Positions 43,269 through 56,792 are shown, counted from the first letter of the stretch. The stretch is DNA of 64,000 nt from Clarkia xantiana subsp. parviflora (GCA_036873135.1 JAPTYO010000018.1:1674001-1738000); one strand, 5' to 3'. The notes: a model not told the origin generated them from the sequence alone. A program made the numbers and translations.

Positions 43269-45661
43269 TTAAATTGAGCCTTGAGATTCTTCTACCTTCA
43301 ACATTGTGACACAATCTTCAATATCTTCATCCTCCATGTTTCCTTCTTCTATTAAAAAAAATATTTAATTTTGTCGATTAAAACTTAAAAAAAAATGTTT
43401 ACCACTTAATAAAAGAGATGACAAAGTTATACAACTTACCTGAGCCAAGAACCCAATCTCTGCAACACATAATAGCTCGCACCGTCTCAGAATTCAACGA
43501 ACTCCTCTCTTTACTTAGAACACGACCACTACCACTAAATGTTGATTCAGAAGCAACTGTCGTGATAGGGATGCTAAAAATATCACAAGCCATAGCGGAA
43601 AGAGTAGGAAATCGGGTAGATTCTCCATGCCAATAAGTAAGAACATCAAATTGTTGTTTCTTATCGTGCAACTCTTCCTCCAGATATCGATCTAGTTGAG
43701 ACTTTTGGTTTTGGCTTGATTGGGTGCATGATATTAAGTCTTCAAATTCCTGAATAAAAGAAATATATTTAATAATTTATAGAAACACCAAATAATTATA
43801 ATTATATCAATAATAAAAAGAGAATACTTACATTAATAAACCCATCCCCTCCAAAACTCGAGTTATGCAATTCATCAAGGACGTAAGAAGTTGTACGAGG
43901 CTTTTTGCTAACATGAGAATCTTTCTCCAAAGAAGAAGGTACCTCAACCGATGACTTGTCAACATATTCATTATACATCTCATATAACTTCGACCGGATC
44001 ACTTCGGCTTCGATACGGCCATAGCTCTCACCATGCAACTTCTTATACACAAAGTCCACAAAGGTAAACTTGTATCGTGGATCCAAAATGCAAGCAATGG
44101 CCAAAATGACACTAAAGTTGGACCAATACTTGTCAAATTTGGATCTCATACGATTAACCATATCTCTCATGAACAAGCATTCACCTTCATACTTTTTCCC
44201 CAACTTGAAATTGATCATCACCACCAAGGGGAAGTACAAATTTGCAGTTGGATACTTCGATCCTGAAAAAAGCATAGTCAAATCATAGAAAGCTCCTAAG
44301 AAATCTGCAATTACTTCAACTTTTTTCCATTCAGTCTGAGTAGGACACAGACAATCTTCTGAATTTGACCTTCCCCAATCCATGTGACGAATTGCATCCT
44401 TGAAGTATAAAGCACTCTTGAGCATAAGAAATGTGGAATTCCACCTGGTTGGTACGTCTTGACGCAAGCCTCTTCTAGTGTCTAGCTTCAAAGAACTGAC
44501 ATTTTTCAAAAATTCAGTCTTTCTAATCTGTGAGCCTTTAACATACTTACCGATTTCTCTGATTTTCTTCGCAACACCATCCACTTCTTTCAAGCCATCT
44601 TGAACTATCAAGTTCAAGATATGAGCACAACAACGAATGTGGAAAAACTCACCACCTAGAATAAGTGAGTTGGAGTTGTGAAGTGTCAACTTATCCTTCA
44701 ACAATTCAACACAAACATCATTAGCAGAGGCATTATCCAAAGTCAAAGAGAAGACTTTATCAAGAATCCCCCAATCTTTCAACATGTCAAAAATCTTTTC
44801 AGATAATGCCCTACCCGAATGAGGAGGTTCCATATAGCAGAAATCCAAGAGCACCTTACGCAATGCCCAATCTTTATCAACAAAATGTGCAGTCAGACAA
44901 ATATAACCATCAGTTGTGACAGAGGTCCATAAGTCTGAAGTTAGACAGATCCTACTACGAGAAGAACATATCACCATCTTCATGTTCTCCTTCAAAGATG
45001 TATACTTCTTCATAAGATCAGATTTACTTGTGTTCCTACTAACAGACTGCACATTATGTCGAAGATATTTAAAAACCTTCCTTATGCGAGGATATTCAAC
45101 AAACTTAAACGGCATATCATGTGCTACAATAGCATCAATAAGCAGCTCTCTAAATATCAGAGGATCAAACTGAGTAGTCTCCAGAGAAACAGAATTTTTG
45201 CTACTTGCAATAATCATTTGACCTATATCCTTGTACTCTCTGTTTTCACAAGTTACTATATGACGTCTCATGTTACTTGTTCCATCTTTAGTAGGATGAC
45301 TTCGGTATTTTACTCCGCACTTTAAACACTTACTTATAAACTCCCCACCGGTTTCTTCAAACGGCAATCGCTTAAAATATTTCCACACATGAGACTTAGA
45401 TGCAATTATAGGTTTTCCTTCTACATCTTCACTAACCTTCTCTTTAGAAGTATCCAATTTGTTCTTGCCTTTGCTTGTGTCAGTGGCTTTGACTTTGGGT
45501 TTGACTTTGACTTTGCCTTTGCCTTTGGTTTTGGCTTTGCTGCTTTGAGACTCGGCATTGACATCGACTACATGTTCGGGTGCATCTTCATCATCAACTT
45601 CATTGAATCTATCATCGTCAAAATCAAGCTCCCAAAGTTCATCATCATTCTTCTCATTCAT
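43269..45661 (-). CDS. hAT transposase (three exons, intact)
   Basis: Minus-strand exons are 45661-43832, 43749-43440 and 43348-43269. They add to 740 codons including TAA at 43271-43269. Exon 1 starts with an acidic then lysine-rich leader. A BED zinc finger follows (residues about 89-140; CLKC, then RRHIVTC). The catalytic region has SLTLDNASAND, CAHILNLIVQDGL and PTRWNSTFLML. Exon 2 carries the hAT dimerisation domain (YWHGESTRFPTLSAMACDIF, VASESTFSGSGRVLSKERSS). Exon 3 adds a short acidic tail. Both introns have GTAAGT/GTAAGT donors and AG acceptors and keep phase. The protein would bind the ends, excise and reinsert the element. It is close in size to plant Ac/BED-type transposases. Confidence 0.92.
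43349..43439 (-). other. 91-bp intron 2 of hAT transposase
   Basis: GTAAGT donor after GGCTCAG and TTTTAATAG acceptor. Splicing is in phase, giving GSEEGNMEDED at the junction. Confidence 0.75.
43750..43831 (-). other. 82-bp intron 1 of hAT transposase
   Basis: GTAAGT donor after TTTATTAAT and TTTTATTCAG acceptor. Exon 1 ends on a codon border. Reading through would add nine codons and stop, removing the dimerisation domain. Confidence 0.85.
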
Positions 45662-46464
45662 CTTGATCTATCAAACAAAATTAAGCACGTTGTTAGTGGC
45701 CTTCATTTCATTTCTTGGTTTCCATTGGAATATCCATCCACAAAATAATGCCTACAAAAAATCCCATGAATTCAAACGTTTTTTGCTAATGTGATGAGAA
45801 ATGTAACCTAGTTACCTAGTTAACTAACTCATTATCCGATCAATCAAACACTCAAACTCAGATTAGATTAGTGAAGTGACCAAAAAAAAAAAAAAAATTG
45901 GAGTTTGGACTACCTATGGCTGTAATCTGCAGAAGTAACCCATGAAAAAAAATTAAGCAAGCTATCTGTAATCTGTATACACACCATTCGACAATCGATA
46001 TTGGCCTTTACTAATTACTACCTACAGCCGTAACACATCTACGATTCTACATCCTAATTCCTATTCTAATTCCTACATATAGACTCACAGAGTCACGGTA
46101 AATATCACAGAGCACAGACACAGTATCACTGTATACCAGAGCTACCTTTGGTGTAGGTGCAGACTGCAGAGTGCAGAGCAGTGGCCGCCGGCGGAGACGG
46201 AGCCGGAGGGCGGAGACGGAGCCGGAGGGCGGAGACGGAGCCGGAGGGCGGAGACAGAGCCGGAGGGCGGAGACGGAGCCGGAGCCGGAGGGCGGAGGAC
46301 GGAGACGTCGGAGAGCCTGTGCCGCTGGACTTCTTCAGTTCTTCATCTTCTGTTCTCTGTTCTGTCTGTGAGACTGTGACTTCTGTTCTGTGCCGTGCCG
46401 CCTCGACTTCTTCAGCTGCCCTAATTGCTAATTGTAAAAAAAAAAAAAAAAAAAAATAATAAAT
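45662..46464 (-). promoter_or_regulatory. upstream region of hAT transposase with 18-bp minisatellite
   Basis: About 800 bp upstream of the ATG on the minus strand. It includes poly-A runs (45882-45897, 46437-46456) and about five copies of a GGAGACGGAGCCGGAGGGC unit at 46191-46300. Promoter elements are not clear to me, but the transposase promoter and 5' UTR must lie here. Confidence 0.5.
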
Positions 46465-46637
46465 ATCGGCACGGGTCACGGGCCGGGTACGGGTCGTTGC
46501 CCTAAACCCGTACCCGGCCCGGCATCAACGGGTCATTAACGGGTTGACCCGTAAATGACCCGTTGGTGTTACTGGGGTCACCCGTACCCGACCCGTTCGC
46601 GGGTCGTTTACGGGTCGTTTACGGGTCGCGGGTAATT
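46465..46637. repeat. subterminal ACGGGTC array, right end of hAT
   Basis: About a dozen ACGGGTC/GACCCGT motifs lie directly inside the right inverted repeat. They mirror the left end. Confidence 0.8.
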
Positions 46638-46649
46638 TTGACAGCCCTA

Positions 46650-47729
46650 AGAAACATGGAGGCCTACGTCGACGACATGTTGGTAAAAACCTAGAAGGGG
46701 CACGACCACGTTCAAAACCTTGAAGAAGCATTTGCGTGTATGAGGTTACACCAAGTGAGGCTAAATCCTACCAAGTGCGCCTTCAGAGTTCAATTAGGGA
46801 AATTCCTAGGATTTATGGTCAGCCAGAGAGGAATACAAGCTAACCCTGAAAAGATAACCGTCATAGAGAAGATGTCCTCGCCCACCTGTCATAGGGAGGT
46901 GCAGAGTCTAAATGGAAGGCTGGCCTCTTTGGGAAGATTTCTAGCCAGGTCAGGCAATAAATCCCTCCCCTTCTTCAATATCCAAAGGGCTAATAAGACG
47001 TTCGAATGGACAAAGGAGTGCGAAGAAGCCTTTCAGCAGTTAAAAAGGCATCTTCACTCACTCCCCGCCCTGGCAAAACCCTTACCTGAAGATCCCTTGT
47101 TCCTATATTTGTGTATCAGCTCAGCCGCAGTAAGCTCAGTTCTCATCAAAGAAACCGATGGCGCTCAGATCCCTGTGTACTATGTTAGTAAGTTTTTTGG
47201 AGTAGCCGAGGCGAATTACATGGAAATCGAGAAGTATCTATATGCTCTATTGATATCAGCAAGGAAGCTCCGACCGTACTTCCACGCTCATGAAATTACG
47301 GTACTCACTAATCAACCCTTGAAACAGTTATTGCAAAAGCCCGATATTTCAGGAAGGATGGTTAAGTGGGCGGTAGAATTAAGCGATTTTCGCATCCACT
47401 TCGAACCACGGAAGGCGATCAAAGGCCATGCTGACTTCATAGCTGAAAATACGGTAACACCCGACGCCCCACCTATCGTTCTTCCTCAAGAAGAGCATGT
47501 GAAGATTACTCCAGAGAATACGGCCAACGACACCTTACCGTGGGTATTGCACACTGATGGATCGTCTTCTGCTCTAGGATGTGGGGCTGGATTGGTCTTG
47601 ACGCCACCAGAAGGAGAGCCACTTCGCTATGCCCTGGCTCTAACCTTTCGAGCGACCAACAATGAAGCTGAGTACGAGGCTTTGCTCACGGGTCTTTGGA
47701 TAGCCAAAGTATGGGCATCCCAAATCTAA
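46650..47729 (+). pseudogene. gypsy D RT C-part, RNase H and second RNase H
   Basis: The segment resumes after the hAT with YVDD at 46665-46676. A TAG at about 46694 follows. From 46740 an open frame runs through the RT thumb, RNase H (FEWTKECEEAFQQLK, VYYVSKFF, LRPYFHAHEI) and the start of the second RNase H (HTDGSSSALGCGAG, LTFRATNNEAEYEALL). A frameshift at about 47705 moves the rest to the next frame. Confidence 0.93.
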
Positions 47730-49246
47730 AGGTACGATGTGATTCTGAATTGATCATCAATCAAACAAATGGGACTTACGTCGCCAAAGGAGAAAACATG
47801 AAGAAGTATGCTGAGGAGGTACGAAAACTCGTTCGGGACATGCCCCATTTCCAAATAGAAGCCATCCCACGAGAAGAAAATCAAGAGGCCGACGCACTCA
47901 GTAAACTCCCGCTGGGAAAAGCTCCCTCAGTGACTGTACACTTTATCGAAAGCTTTCTCTATTCCGCTGTGGAGGTAGGAGCAGAAGTTCTTAATGTCCA
48001 AACTCCCGACTCTTGGATCACCCCCATCCAAAACTACTTGGAAAAAGGGGTTCTCCAAGAAGATACACCGGAGGCCACTCAAATTCGAAGGGTGACTGGA
48101 CGATTTGTGATCTTAGACGGGTATCTCTACAAAAGGGGGTATTCTACTCCTTATCTCAGGTGTGTAGCAGCTCCGCAAACATAAAGAATAATGGAAGACC
48201 TAAACGGGGGAGACGCTGGATGTCACGAAGGGGCTAAAACCTTAGTCCTCAAAGCACTGCGGCAAAGTTTCTACTGGCCGACTATGCATAAAGAGGCGAT
48301 GTCACTGGTACGCTCTTGTTTTGCTTGTCAAATCTATGCTCCCAGGATTATTAAACCGCCAGCAGAGCTCACCCCTATGATGAGCGCCTGGCCCTTCGCC
48401 CAGTGGGGTATCGATCTAATCTGGGCTCTACCTCAATCTACGGGGCAACGTACGCATATCGTAGTCGCCATTGATTACTTCTCCAAATGGATCGAAGCCA
48501 GGTCTCTAGCCTCCACAACCACCTTCCAGATGATCAATTTCATACGAGAACAGATCATATGCCGATATGGAGTCCCGAAGATCCTTATTAGTGATAACGG
48601 TCCGCAGTTTGCTAGTAACGAGCTCGCCGACTTTTGTGAAGCGATGGGAATTAATCATCGATTTGGCTCGGTCCATCACTCCCAGACTAATGGACAGGTG
48701 GAGGCCGCCAATAAAACTATCCTCAATGGATTGAAGAAAAGGATCTTCGCCTTAAAAGGAAAGTGGGTCGAGGAGTTAGATCAAGTGTTGTGGGCACTTA
48801 GAACCTCTCCTAAAAGGGCAACAGGTGAGACCAAGTTTAGCATGGTATATGGATCGGAGGCTGTATCACCTATCGAAGTGGCTAACATCTCCCAGAGGGT
48901 CGCAGCCTATCAGGTCGATCAAAATTATGAGCAACGGAAGATTGATTTAGACCTGGCTGACGAAAGAAGATGGGCGTCGGAAGAAGTCCAAGGAAGGATG
49001 AAGCTCGCCACTGCACGATATTTTAATCGGAAAGTAGGACGGCGACAATTCTTCCTAGGGGAAAAAGTCCTGAGAAAGAATGAATTTCTGGTATCCGACC
49101 AAAGGGGAAAGATGTTGCCGAAATGGGAAGGACCTTACATAGTCATTGGGATACCTTACGCCAACTCCTACAGGTTAGAGGATCCTCAGGGCCAACACCT
49201 TAATAGAACTTTTAATGCAGAACATTTGAAGAAGTTCTACGCTTAG
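47696..49246 (+). pseudogene. gypsy D end of second RNase H and integrase
   Basis: LKVRCDSELIINQTNG completes the second RNase H. IPREENQEADALSKLPLG leads to integrase with an HHCC finger (CHEGAKT, CFACQIYAP). TAA at 48182-48184 lies just before it. The core has QWGIDLIWALP, ISDNGPQF and NGQVEAANK, and the C-terminal domain has KWEGPYIVIGIPYANSYRLE. The 351-codon frame 48191-49246 is intact. The glycine normally in DLVGPLP is tryptophan here (DLIWALP). Confidence 0.93.
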
Positions 49247-49333
49247 AAAAACAGGTCATTTATATTGTATTTCGATAATATTTGCAAGATATGAATAAAG
49301 ATCTATTTCCTCTTAAAAATGATATTATTATTG
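49247..49333 (+). other. gypsy D 3' sequence up to the LARD G breakpoint
   Basis: AT-rich, with AATAAAG at 49292. It ends in a short (ATT)n run where G begins. Confidence 0.6.
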
Positions 49334-50765
<1,432 letters not shown>

Positions 50766-50768
50766 ATT

Positions 50769-50786
50769 TGGCGACTCTGCTGGGGA
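50769..50786 (+). other. primer-binding site of G
   Basis: TGGCGACTCTGCTGGGGA follows the LTR after three bases. This type of site, complementary to a tRNA-Arg 3' end, is used by Ogre-like plant gypsy elements. It suggests a gypsy helper. Confidence 0.7.
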
Positions 50787-53700
50787 AGATCGAGGGTTCG
50801 GGCTCTTTATATTTGCTTATTTGCCATGTTTTATTTTTTTATTCATATTTGACTTTGTTATTCTAACTAGATTGTTTTTGTGTAATTTCAGGTGTGGAGT
50901 TAATTTTTTATGACTGACTATTTTTCTTTGTTGGATTATGCATTATTTGTATTTGTACACACCACTTTAGTGTAGTGTCCAAAACGCCTAAAACCCAGGG
51001 CGGCTGAGCCGCCGGAACGACTCAGAACAACTCCACTCGCTTGTGAAGGTCCTGTGATCTCTGTAATGGGGAGAGGAAACCACCTTGTCGGGAGCCTATC
51101 AGTGGAACCTACCTTGTAGAGCAAAGCCACACTTTTTACCCTCCTAACATGTCGTGTTTTATCAGTTTTATTTTTTTGTAAAGAGGTTATCATGTAAATT
51201 GTAAGTTTTTTCTAACCGTAACTTTATTTCTCATGCATTTATCTCATTGCTTTTAAAGGAATGCAAAAAAAAAAAAAAAAACAAAAAAAAAAAAAACAAA
51301 AAAAAAAAACAAAAAAATTTAGGAAAATTTGTAATTCCGCTTTAACTATTAGCGTTTCCTTTCGAACATGCATTTCATATGCATTTTTTTTTTTTTAAAA
51401 ACCTCTTACCTGAATTTTTAATTTTAACATGTGTTTTGTACGCATTATTTTTGAAAAAAACTTTTCAGGTAAGTTGTAATTTTAGTTAGTGTATTGTATA
51501 TGCATTACTTAAAAAAAAAAAAAAAACAACAACAACAAATTTTTTTTAGGAAAAACTGTAATTCCACTTTAACTGTTAGAGCTTCCAATTTCGAACGTGC
51601 ATTCCATATGCATCATTTTAAAAAAACTTTTTAACTAAATTGTTTTATTTTAATAATGCATCCAATATGCATTAATTAAAAAAAAAAACTTTTAGATAAG
51701 CCGTAAGCTCTCTTAGTTTTATGGATCTTTGTTTAAAAAAACATTTTAACTGAATTTTTTTAAAAAAAACGTGCATATCATATGCATTATTTTCGAAAAA
51801 AACTTTCAGGTAAATTGTAATTTTTCTCAGTTGTATAACTTTTATTTTTAAGTTTGCATCTTCTATTTATTTTGTGCATCTCATATGCATCCTTTTAAAA
51901 AAAACTTTTCGCCTGATTCTTAATTTTGAGCAACCGAGATGCATTGTTTTTTTTCCTTATTAAAAAAAAAAAAAAAAAATCTTTTCAAATAACTTGTAAA
52001 TTATCTTGACTGTAGAACTTTCATCTCAAGTATGCATCTCATTTGCATCGCATGTGCATTGTTTTAGGAAATATAATCTGTTGATAGATTGTACACATTC
52101 TTAGTCGTAGAACTTTTAGTTTCAAACATGTACTCCATGTGTTGTTGTCAAAATTACTTACCAGAATGTTTTATTTCAAGCATGTGTTTCATACGCATTA
52201 TTTTTTGGAAAAAACTTTTCATGTAAGTTGTAAAATTCTGTTAGTGCATTCAATGTGCATCATTTTTTTATATATTTTTTTTAAAAAAAAAATTAGGAAA
52301 ATTTGTAGTTCCTTTTTGGCTCTTAAAGTTTTTTAAATTCAAACATTAATTGCATATGCATCATTTTCAAAAAACCTTTTTACCTGATTTTTTTTAAAGC
52401 ATGCATTCAATATGCATTATTTTTTTTTTTTTTTCAGGTAAATTGTGAAGTTTTTCTTTTAGCAATAGAGCTTTCAAATTCACGCATGCATCTCAATTGC
52501 ATTATTTAAAAAAAAAAATCCACCTGAAATTTTCATTTCAAAATATGCATTTCATATGCATTATTCAGGTAAACTGTTGTAAGTTGTGAATTTCTTAGAA
52601 TAGAATCTTAACTTTCAGAATGCATTTCATATGTGTCATTCAGGTAAGATGTCGTAAGTTGTAACTTTCTTAACAGTAGAATTTTAACTTTCGAGCATGC
52701 ATGAGCATTTTTTAAAAGAAAAAAATCAAAGTGTCATTCGTTTTTATCCAAGGTGTATTTCACTTTTTTGGCAAGACCGTCATTTCAACATTCGCATGAG
52801 CGAGCATTTAAAAAATGGGATTTTTTATTCTTTTTTGAAATAATAGTTTAACTGTGCAGTTGAGTGCTACTATTCGAGCTTAAACAAAGGACGATAAAAC
52901 CTTTTGAATTTTTTTTTTTGTTTTGAGCATTTGGCTTGCGTTCGAGCCAGATAATACACTCAGCAAACTCAAGTAAACTCCATAACAGTGCAAAACACAT
53001 TTGACCATAAATTTGGATTCTTTTTCAAAAAAGTAATCCAAATTATGAAATGAATGACCATTAGAGTTTTCAAAAAATCATGTATGATTTTTCATATTCT
53101 GTACACTGATTTTTGTTTCACTCTTTTCAGGTACCCTTGGTTAAGGTATCATGTACACATAAGTTATGCCGGCTAAATGGGGAAACAAAAAAAAGAACAT
53201 GCAGTCATTCAGTTGCACAACGAACAAATTTCACACTCGAAATATCTAACGCTAAGGTGCGTTAAATTGTACTTATTTTTTTCCTTGAGATTTGAGTGTC
53301 CCTACTCTTTTGCAGGTCGGATGACCACTTCAACAAATGCCGCAACCGTGTGAAACGTGAGCGCTTCAAAGAGTTTCTATGAAAAATTTCACCCACCATG
53401 TGTGAAATTCATACGCTTTCCAAGAATATACAACCGTTATGTGGCCATGTTTAAACCATGCAGCGGTAACCATGGGGCATCTCCCTTTGAGATCGGACAT
53501 GTCAGGAGATGAGAAAACTTCAAGAGATCATCAAGAATCCCGTGAAGATTTAATGTGCCGATCAATGTAGCTTGACTCGATCAACCGAATCCTTTTTCGA
53601 AAAAAGTTCTGAATTTTCAGTCTGCCACTAGGGGCATGTACTTTTCAGCAGGTGTATATATACAAGTTGTGGAGCAGGAGAATCAGGACATGCAGCAGGT

Positions 53701-54479
53701 CCAGTCGCATAGCGAGCACATTGCCCACTGAAAAATCCAACTCCCAGCTTGGATAATCATTCAAATCAAACCTCCTGAAGAACACATCTCGTGTACGGCC
53801 CTTCGCTCGCCGACCATTTTTATGCCAGCTATCGAATTTATCCCAGATACCTCGGACGATATCTATGCCTAAGTTTACCATTTGCGGACTACTGTGCCAA
53901 ACTCAATACCATCCATGTGTGTTCGTTAATCAGGTCATTCGTCCAGCATGCGACGAATTATGAACCAGACAGATGTAGCCGTGGGGCATTCCTGTTAAGA
54001 TCAAGCATGATTGAAGATAGAAGACATCCAGAGATCTTCCTATTAAGATCGAGATTCCATGAAGATCGACCGTGCTAATGAAAGAGCATTTGAGATGAAG
54101 AAGAAGAAGAAGAAATTATTGTCGGTGTCGTCCACCCATTGAAATGATCCTCCATTCAAGACATCGACATAATCAAATTATTTGACAAGTTTTCCTCCGT
54201 AGAGGTTCTGAGAAATTAAAAGGTTTAATCTTCTATTAGGGGCATGTAACATAGTTGTTGTTGATTAGTTTCTATAGATTTTATTTCCATTTGAAAAAAG
54301 AAAAAAGAGAGAAAAAAAATAAATTCCCGTTAGGTTGAATACCTAGGCAAAACTCAGGGAGAGGGGCATGATTGAAAACCCGCAGGGGCAATCATGGCAA
54401 AAGGTGAGATGAAAGAAGTAAAAAAAAAGAAGAGCAAAAAAAAAAAACTTAGTTTCTTTAGGGTCACAGCCGCCCTTTA
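50787..54479 (+). other. G interior: leader and TGCAT-rich AT repeats, non-coding
   Basis: No protein domain is found. From about 51230 to 52720 a degenerate repeat recurs about every 60-110 bp, with a (C)ATATGCAT palindrome, poly-A or poly-T runs and TTTCAGGTAAATTGTAA-like ends. From 52720 to 54480 the sequence is unique, with short open frames only (the 78-codon minus-strand one at 53645-53881 has no known motif). Confidence 0.6.
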
Positions 54480-55440
54480 ATCGGCTACAGGAAAATAAAG
54501 AGAGTATTTGTGCTAATATTGTGAGAGCATTGAAGAAATAAAAGGGTCACATTTGTTCCTAAATCTACTACAAATAAAAGGGTCATAATCATCCCTAAAA
54601 TGACTATAAAAAGGGCCACGGCCACCCTTCAAATGGTTACAGATAAAGAGCGCTCCCGCAACATCAAAAGCAGAGAATAAGTGAAAGGGCCACAACCACC
54701 CTCCAAACGGCTAAAGATAAAAGAGTGACCCCGCTAATCCTGTGAGGGCGGGAAAATAAAAAGGGCCACAGTCGTCCCTAAAACGACTACAAAATAAAGG
54801 GCCACAGCCACCCTCCAAACGGATACAAATAAAAGAGTGACCCCGCGAATCTTGAAAGGGCGGGAAAATAAAAAGGGCCACAGTCACCCTCCAAAAGGCT
54901 ACAGATAAAAGAGTGACCCCGCGAATCTTGTAAGGGCGGAAAATAAAAAAAGGGTCACAGTCGTCCCTAAAACGACTACAAAATAAAGGGCCACAGCCAC
55001 CCTCCAAACGTCTACGGATAAAAGAGTGACCCCGCGAATCTTGTAAGGGCGGGAAAATAAAAAAGGGTCACAGTCGTCCCTAAAACAACTACAAAATAAA
55101 GGGCCACAGCCACCCCCTAAAATGGCTACCTACAAAGAGTGTTCCTCGAATCTTGAGAGGATGGGAGATTGTTGAAAGGGCCATAGCCACCCTCAAAATG
55201 GCTACATATAAAGAGTATTCTCGTGAATCTTGTGAGGCCGGGAAATCATTTGAAAGGGCCACAGCCACCCTTAAAACGGCTACAAATCGAAAGAGCACTC
55301 CCGGAACATCGACGATGGAAATAAATGAAAGGGTCACAGCCACTTTCCAAATGGCTACAAATACTCCCGCATCGTGACGGGAAATAAAGTACGGGTCACA
55401 GCCACCGTTTAATCGGCTACAAAAAAAATGAGTGCTTCCG
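54480..55440 (+). repeat. G interior repeat, GGGCCACAGCCACCCTCCAAA family
   Basis: About a dozen copies of GGGCCACAGCCACCC or GGTCACAGTCGTCCC segments followed by CGGCTACA and AAAGAGTGACCCCGCGAATC. The spacing alternates between about 75 and 42 bp. Short frames rich in FICSRF- and DDCGPF-like motifs on the minus strand are products of the repeat. Confidence 0.8.
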
Positions 55441-55719
55441 TTAGGTTGAAAACCCGAAAGGGCGGCCTAGGCAAAATTAGGAAATGAGGGGCATGATAGC
55501 AAATTCAGAAATTGCAATCATGGCAAAAGGAGAGAAAATAAAATCCCGATGGAATAAAAACCCCAAGGGGCAATCCATGCAAAAATCAGGAAAACCGAGG
55601 GGCACGGTCTAAAATTTTGACCGTGGCAAAAGGAGAGAATATGAGAGATTTTAAAAAAAAAAAATCCCGCTAAGTTGTCGCCTCATGCACAATTTAGGCA
55701 AAAATTAGGGACATGCATT
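55441..55719 (+). other. G interior, unique purine-rich spacer
   Basis: Three related GGGGCA(T/A)(G)-containing segments with GGCAAAAGGAGAGAA near 55500, 55560 and 55620. No coding sequence seen. Confidence 0.5.
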
Positions 55720-56645
55720 CAAGTCGTCAAGCCACTCGAGGCCCTTCTCCGACATATGCCACTAGAGGCTCTTCTCCGACGGACGCAACTAGAGGCTCTT
55801 CTCCAACGGACGCCACTAGAGGCTCTTCTCCAAACGGACGCCACTAGAGGCATTTCTCCGACACACGCCACTAGAGGCTCTTCTCCATCGGACGACACTA
55901 GAGGTATTTCTCAGACATATAAGGCTTTACTTTCCGCACCGCCACTAGAGGCTCTTCCTTATCGCACGCCACTGGAGGCATCGTCGATCGAGGTTTTTCT
56001 TTTCTGCACGCCACTGGAAGCTTTACATTTCCGCACGCCACTAGAGGATTTACTTTTCCGCACGCCACTGAAGGCTTTACTTTTTCGCACGCCAATGGAG
56101 GCTTTACTTTTCCGCACGCCACTGGAGGCTTTACTTTTCCGCACGCCACTGGAGGCTTTACTTTTCCGCACGCCACTGGAGGCTTTACTTTTCCGCACGC
56201 CACTGGAGGCTTTACTTTCCCGCACGCCACTGGAGGCTTTACTTTTCCGCACGCCACTGGAGGCTTTACTTTTCCGCACGCAACTGGAGGCTTTACTTTT
56301 CCGCACGCCACTGGAGGCTTTACTTTCCCGCATGCCACCGGAGGCTTTACTTTTCTGCACGCCACTGGAGGCTTTAATTTCCCGCACGCCACTGGAGGCT
56401 TTACTTTTCTGCACGCCACTGGAGGCTTTACTTTCCGCACCGACACTGGAGGCTTTTCCTTGTCGCACGCCACTGGAGGCATCGTCGATTGAGGTCTTTA
56501 CTTTATGCACCGCCAACGGAGGCACCGCCAACAGGGGCACCGCCGACCGAGGCTTTACTTTTCCGCACCGCCACTGGAGGCTTTACATTCTGCATCGCTA
56601 ATAGAGGCACCGCCAACAGGCGTCCCGCCGACAGAGTTTTATCTT
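55720..56645 (+). repeat. 27-bp tandem repeat array of G
   Basis: More than 25 copies of a 27-bp unit (core CCACTGGAGGCTTTACTTTT plus CCGCACG). The first 200 bp carry a variant with GAGGCTCTTCTCC. Because 27 is a multiple of three, both strands stay open for 190-310 codons (LEALLFRTP on plus, KVKPPVACG on minus). Confidence 0.93.
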
Positions 56646-56774
56646 TCCGCACAATAATAAGCATATGAGCCACCTTGAAGACTTTGAAGAATTGGAAGAG
56701 AATATACTTTCTGGTCAAAATCAGTGTTTCCTCGTCTTTGGACAAACCCCTTCGAACACGTTCTACGGGAGTTC

Positions 56775-56792
56775 GTCCAAAGAGGGGCAAAC
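56775..56792 (+). other. polypurine tract of G
   Basis: GTCCAAAGAGGGGCAAAC lies just before the TGTAAACACTTG start of the 3' LTR. Confidence 0.7.

Larger units (their letters stand above)
42323..46649 (-). mobile_element. hAT DNA transposon, apparently autonomous
   Basis: The 4327-bp element has perfect 12-bp terminal inverted repeats (TAGGGCTGTCAA, 42323-42334, and its complement at 46638-46649) and a perfect 8-bp TSD. Arrays of GACCCGT motifs lie inside both ends. One transposase gene with three exons sits on the minus strand. No stop or frameshift is seen in it. The element interrupts the RT of gypsy D and is therefore younger than D. Confidence 0.96.

Noticed and set aside
53645..53881. 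78-codon minus-strand frame with WDKFDSW and RTRDVFFRRFD
   Set aside because: No recognised family, no flanking exon and an interior LARD location; a captured gene fragment is possible but unsupported.
55675..56601. 308-codon open frame (and 190-codon frames on the other strand)
   Set aside because: It is produced by a 27-bp tandem repeat whose period is a multiple of three; both strands are open and no start context or domain exists.
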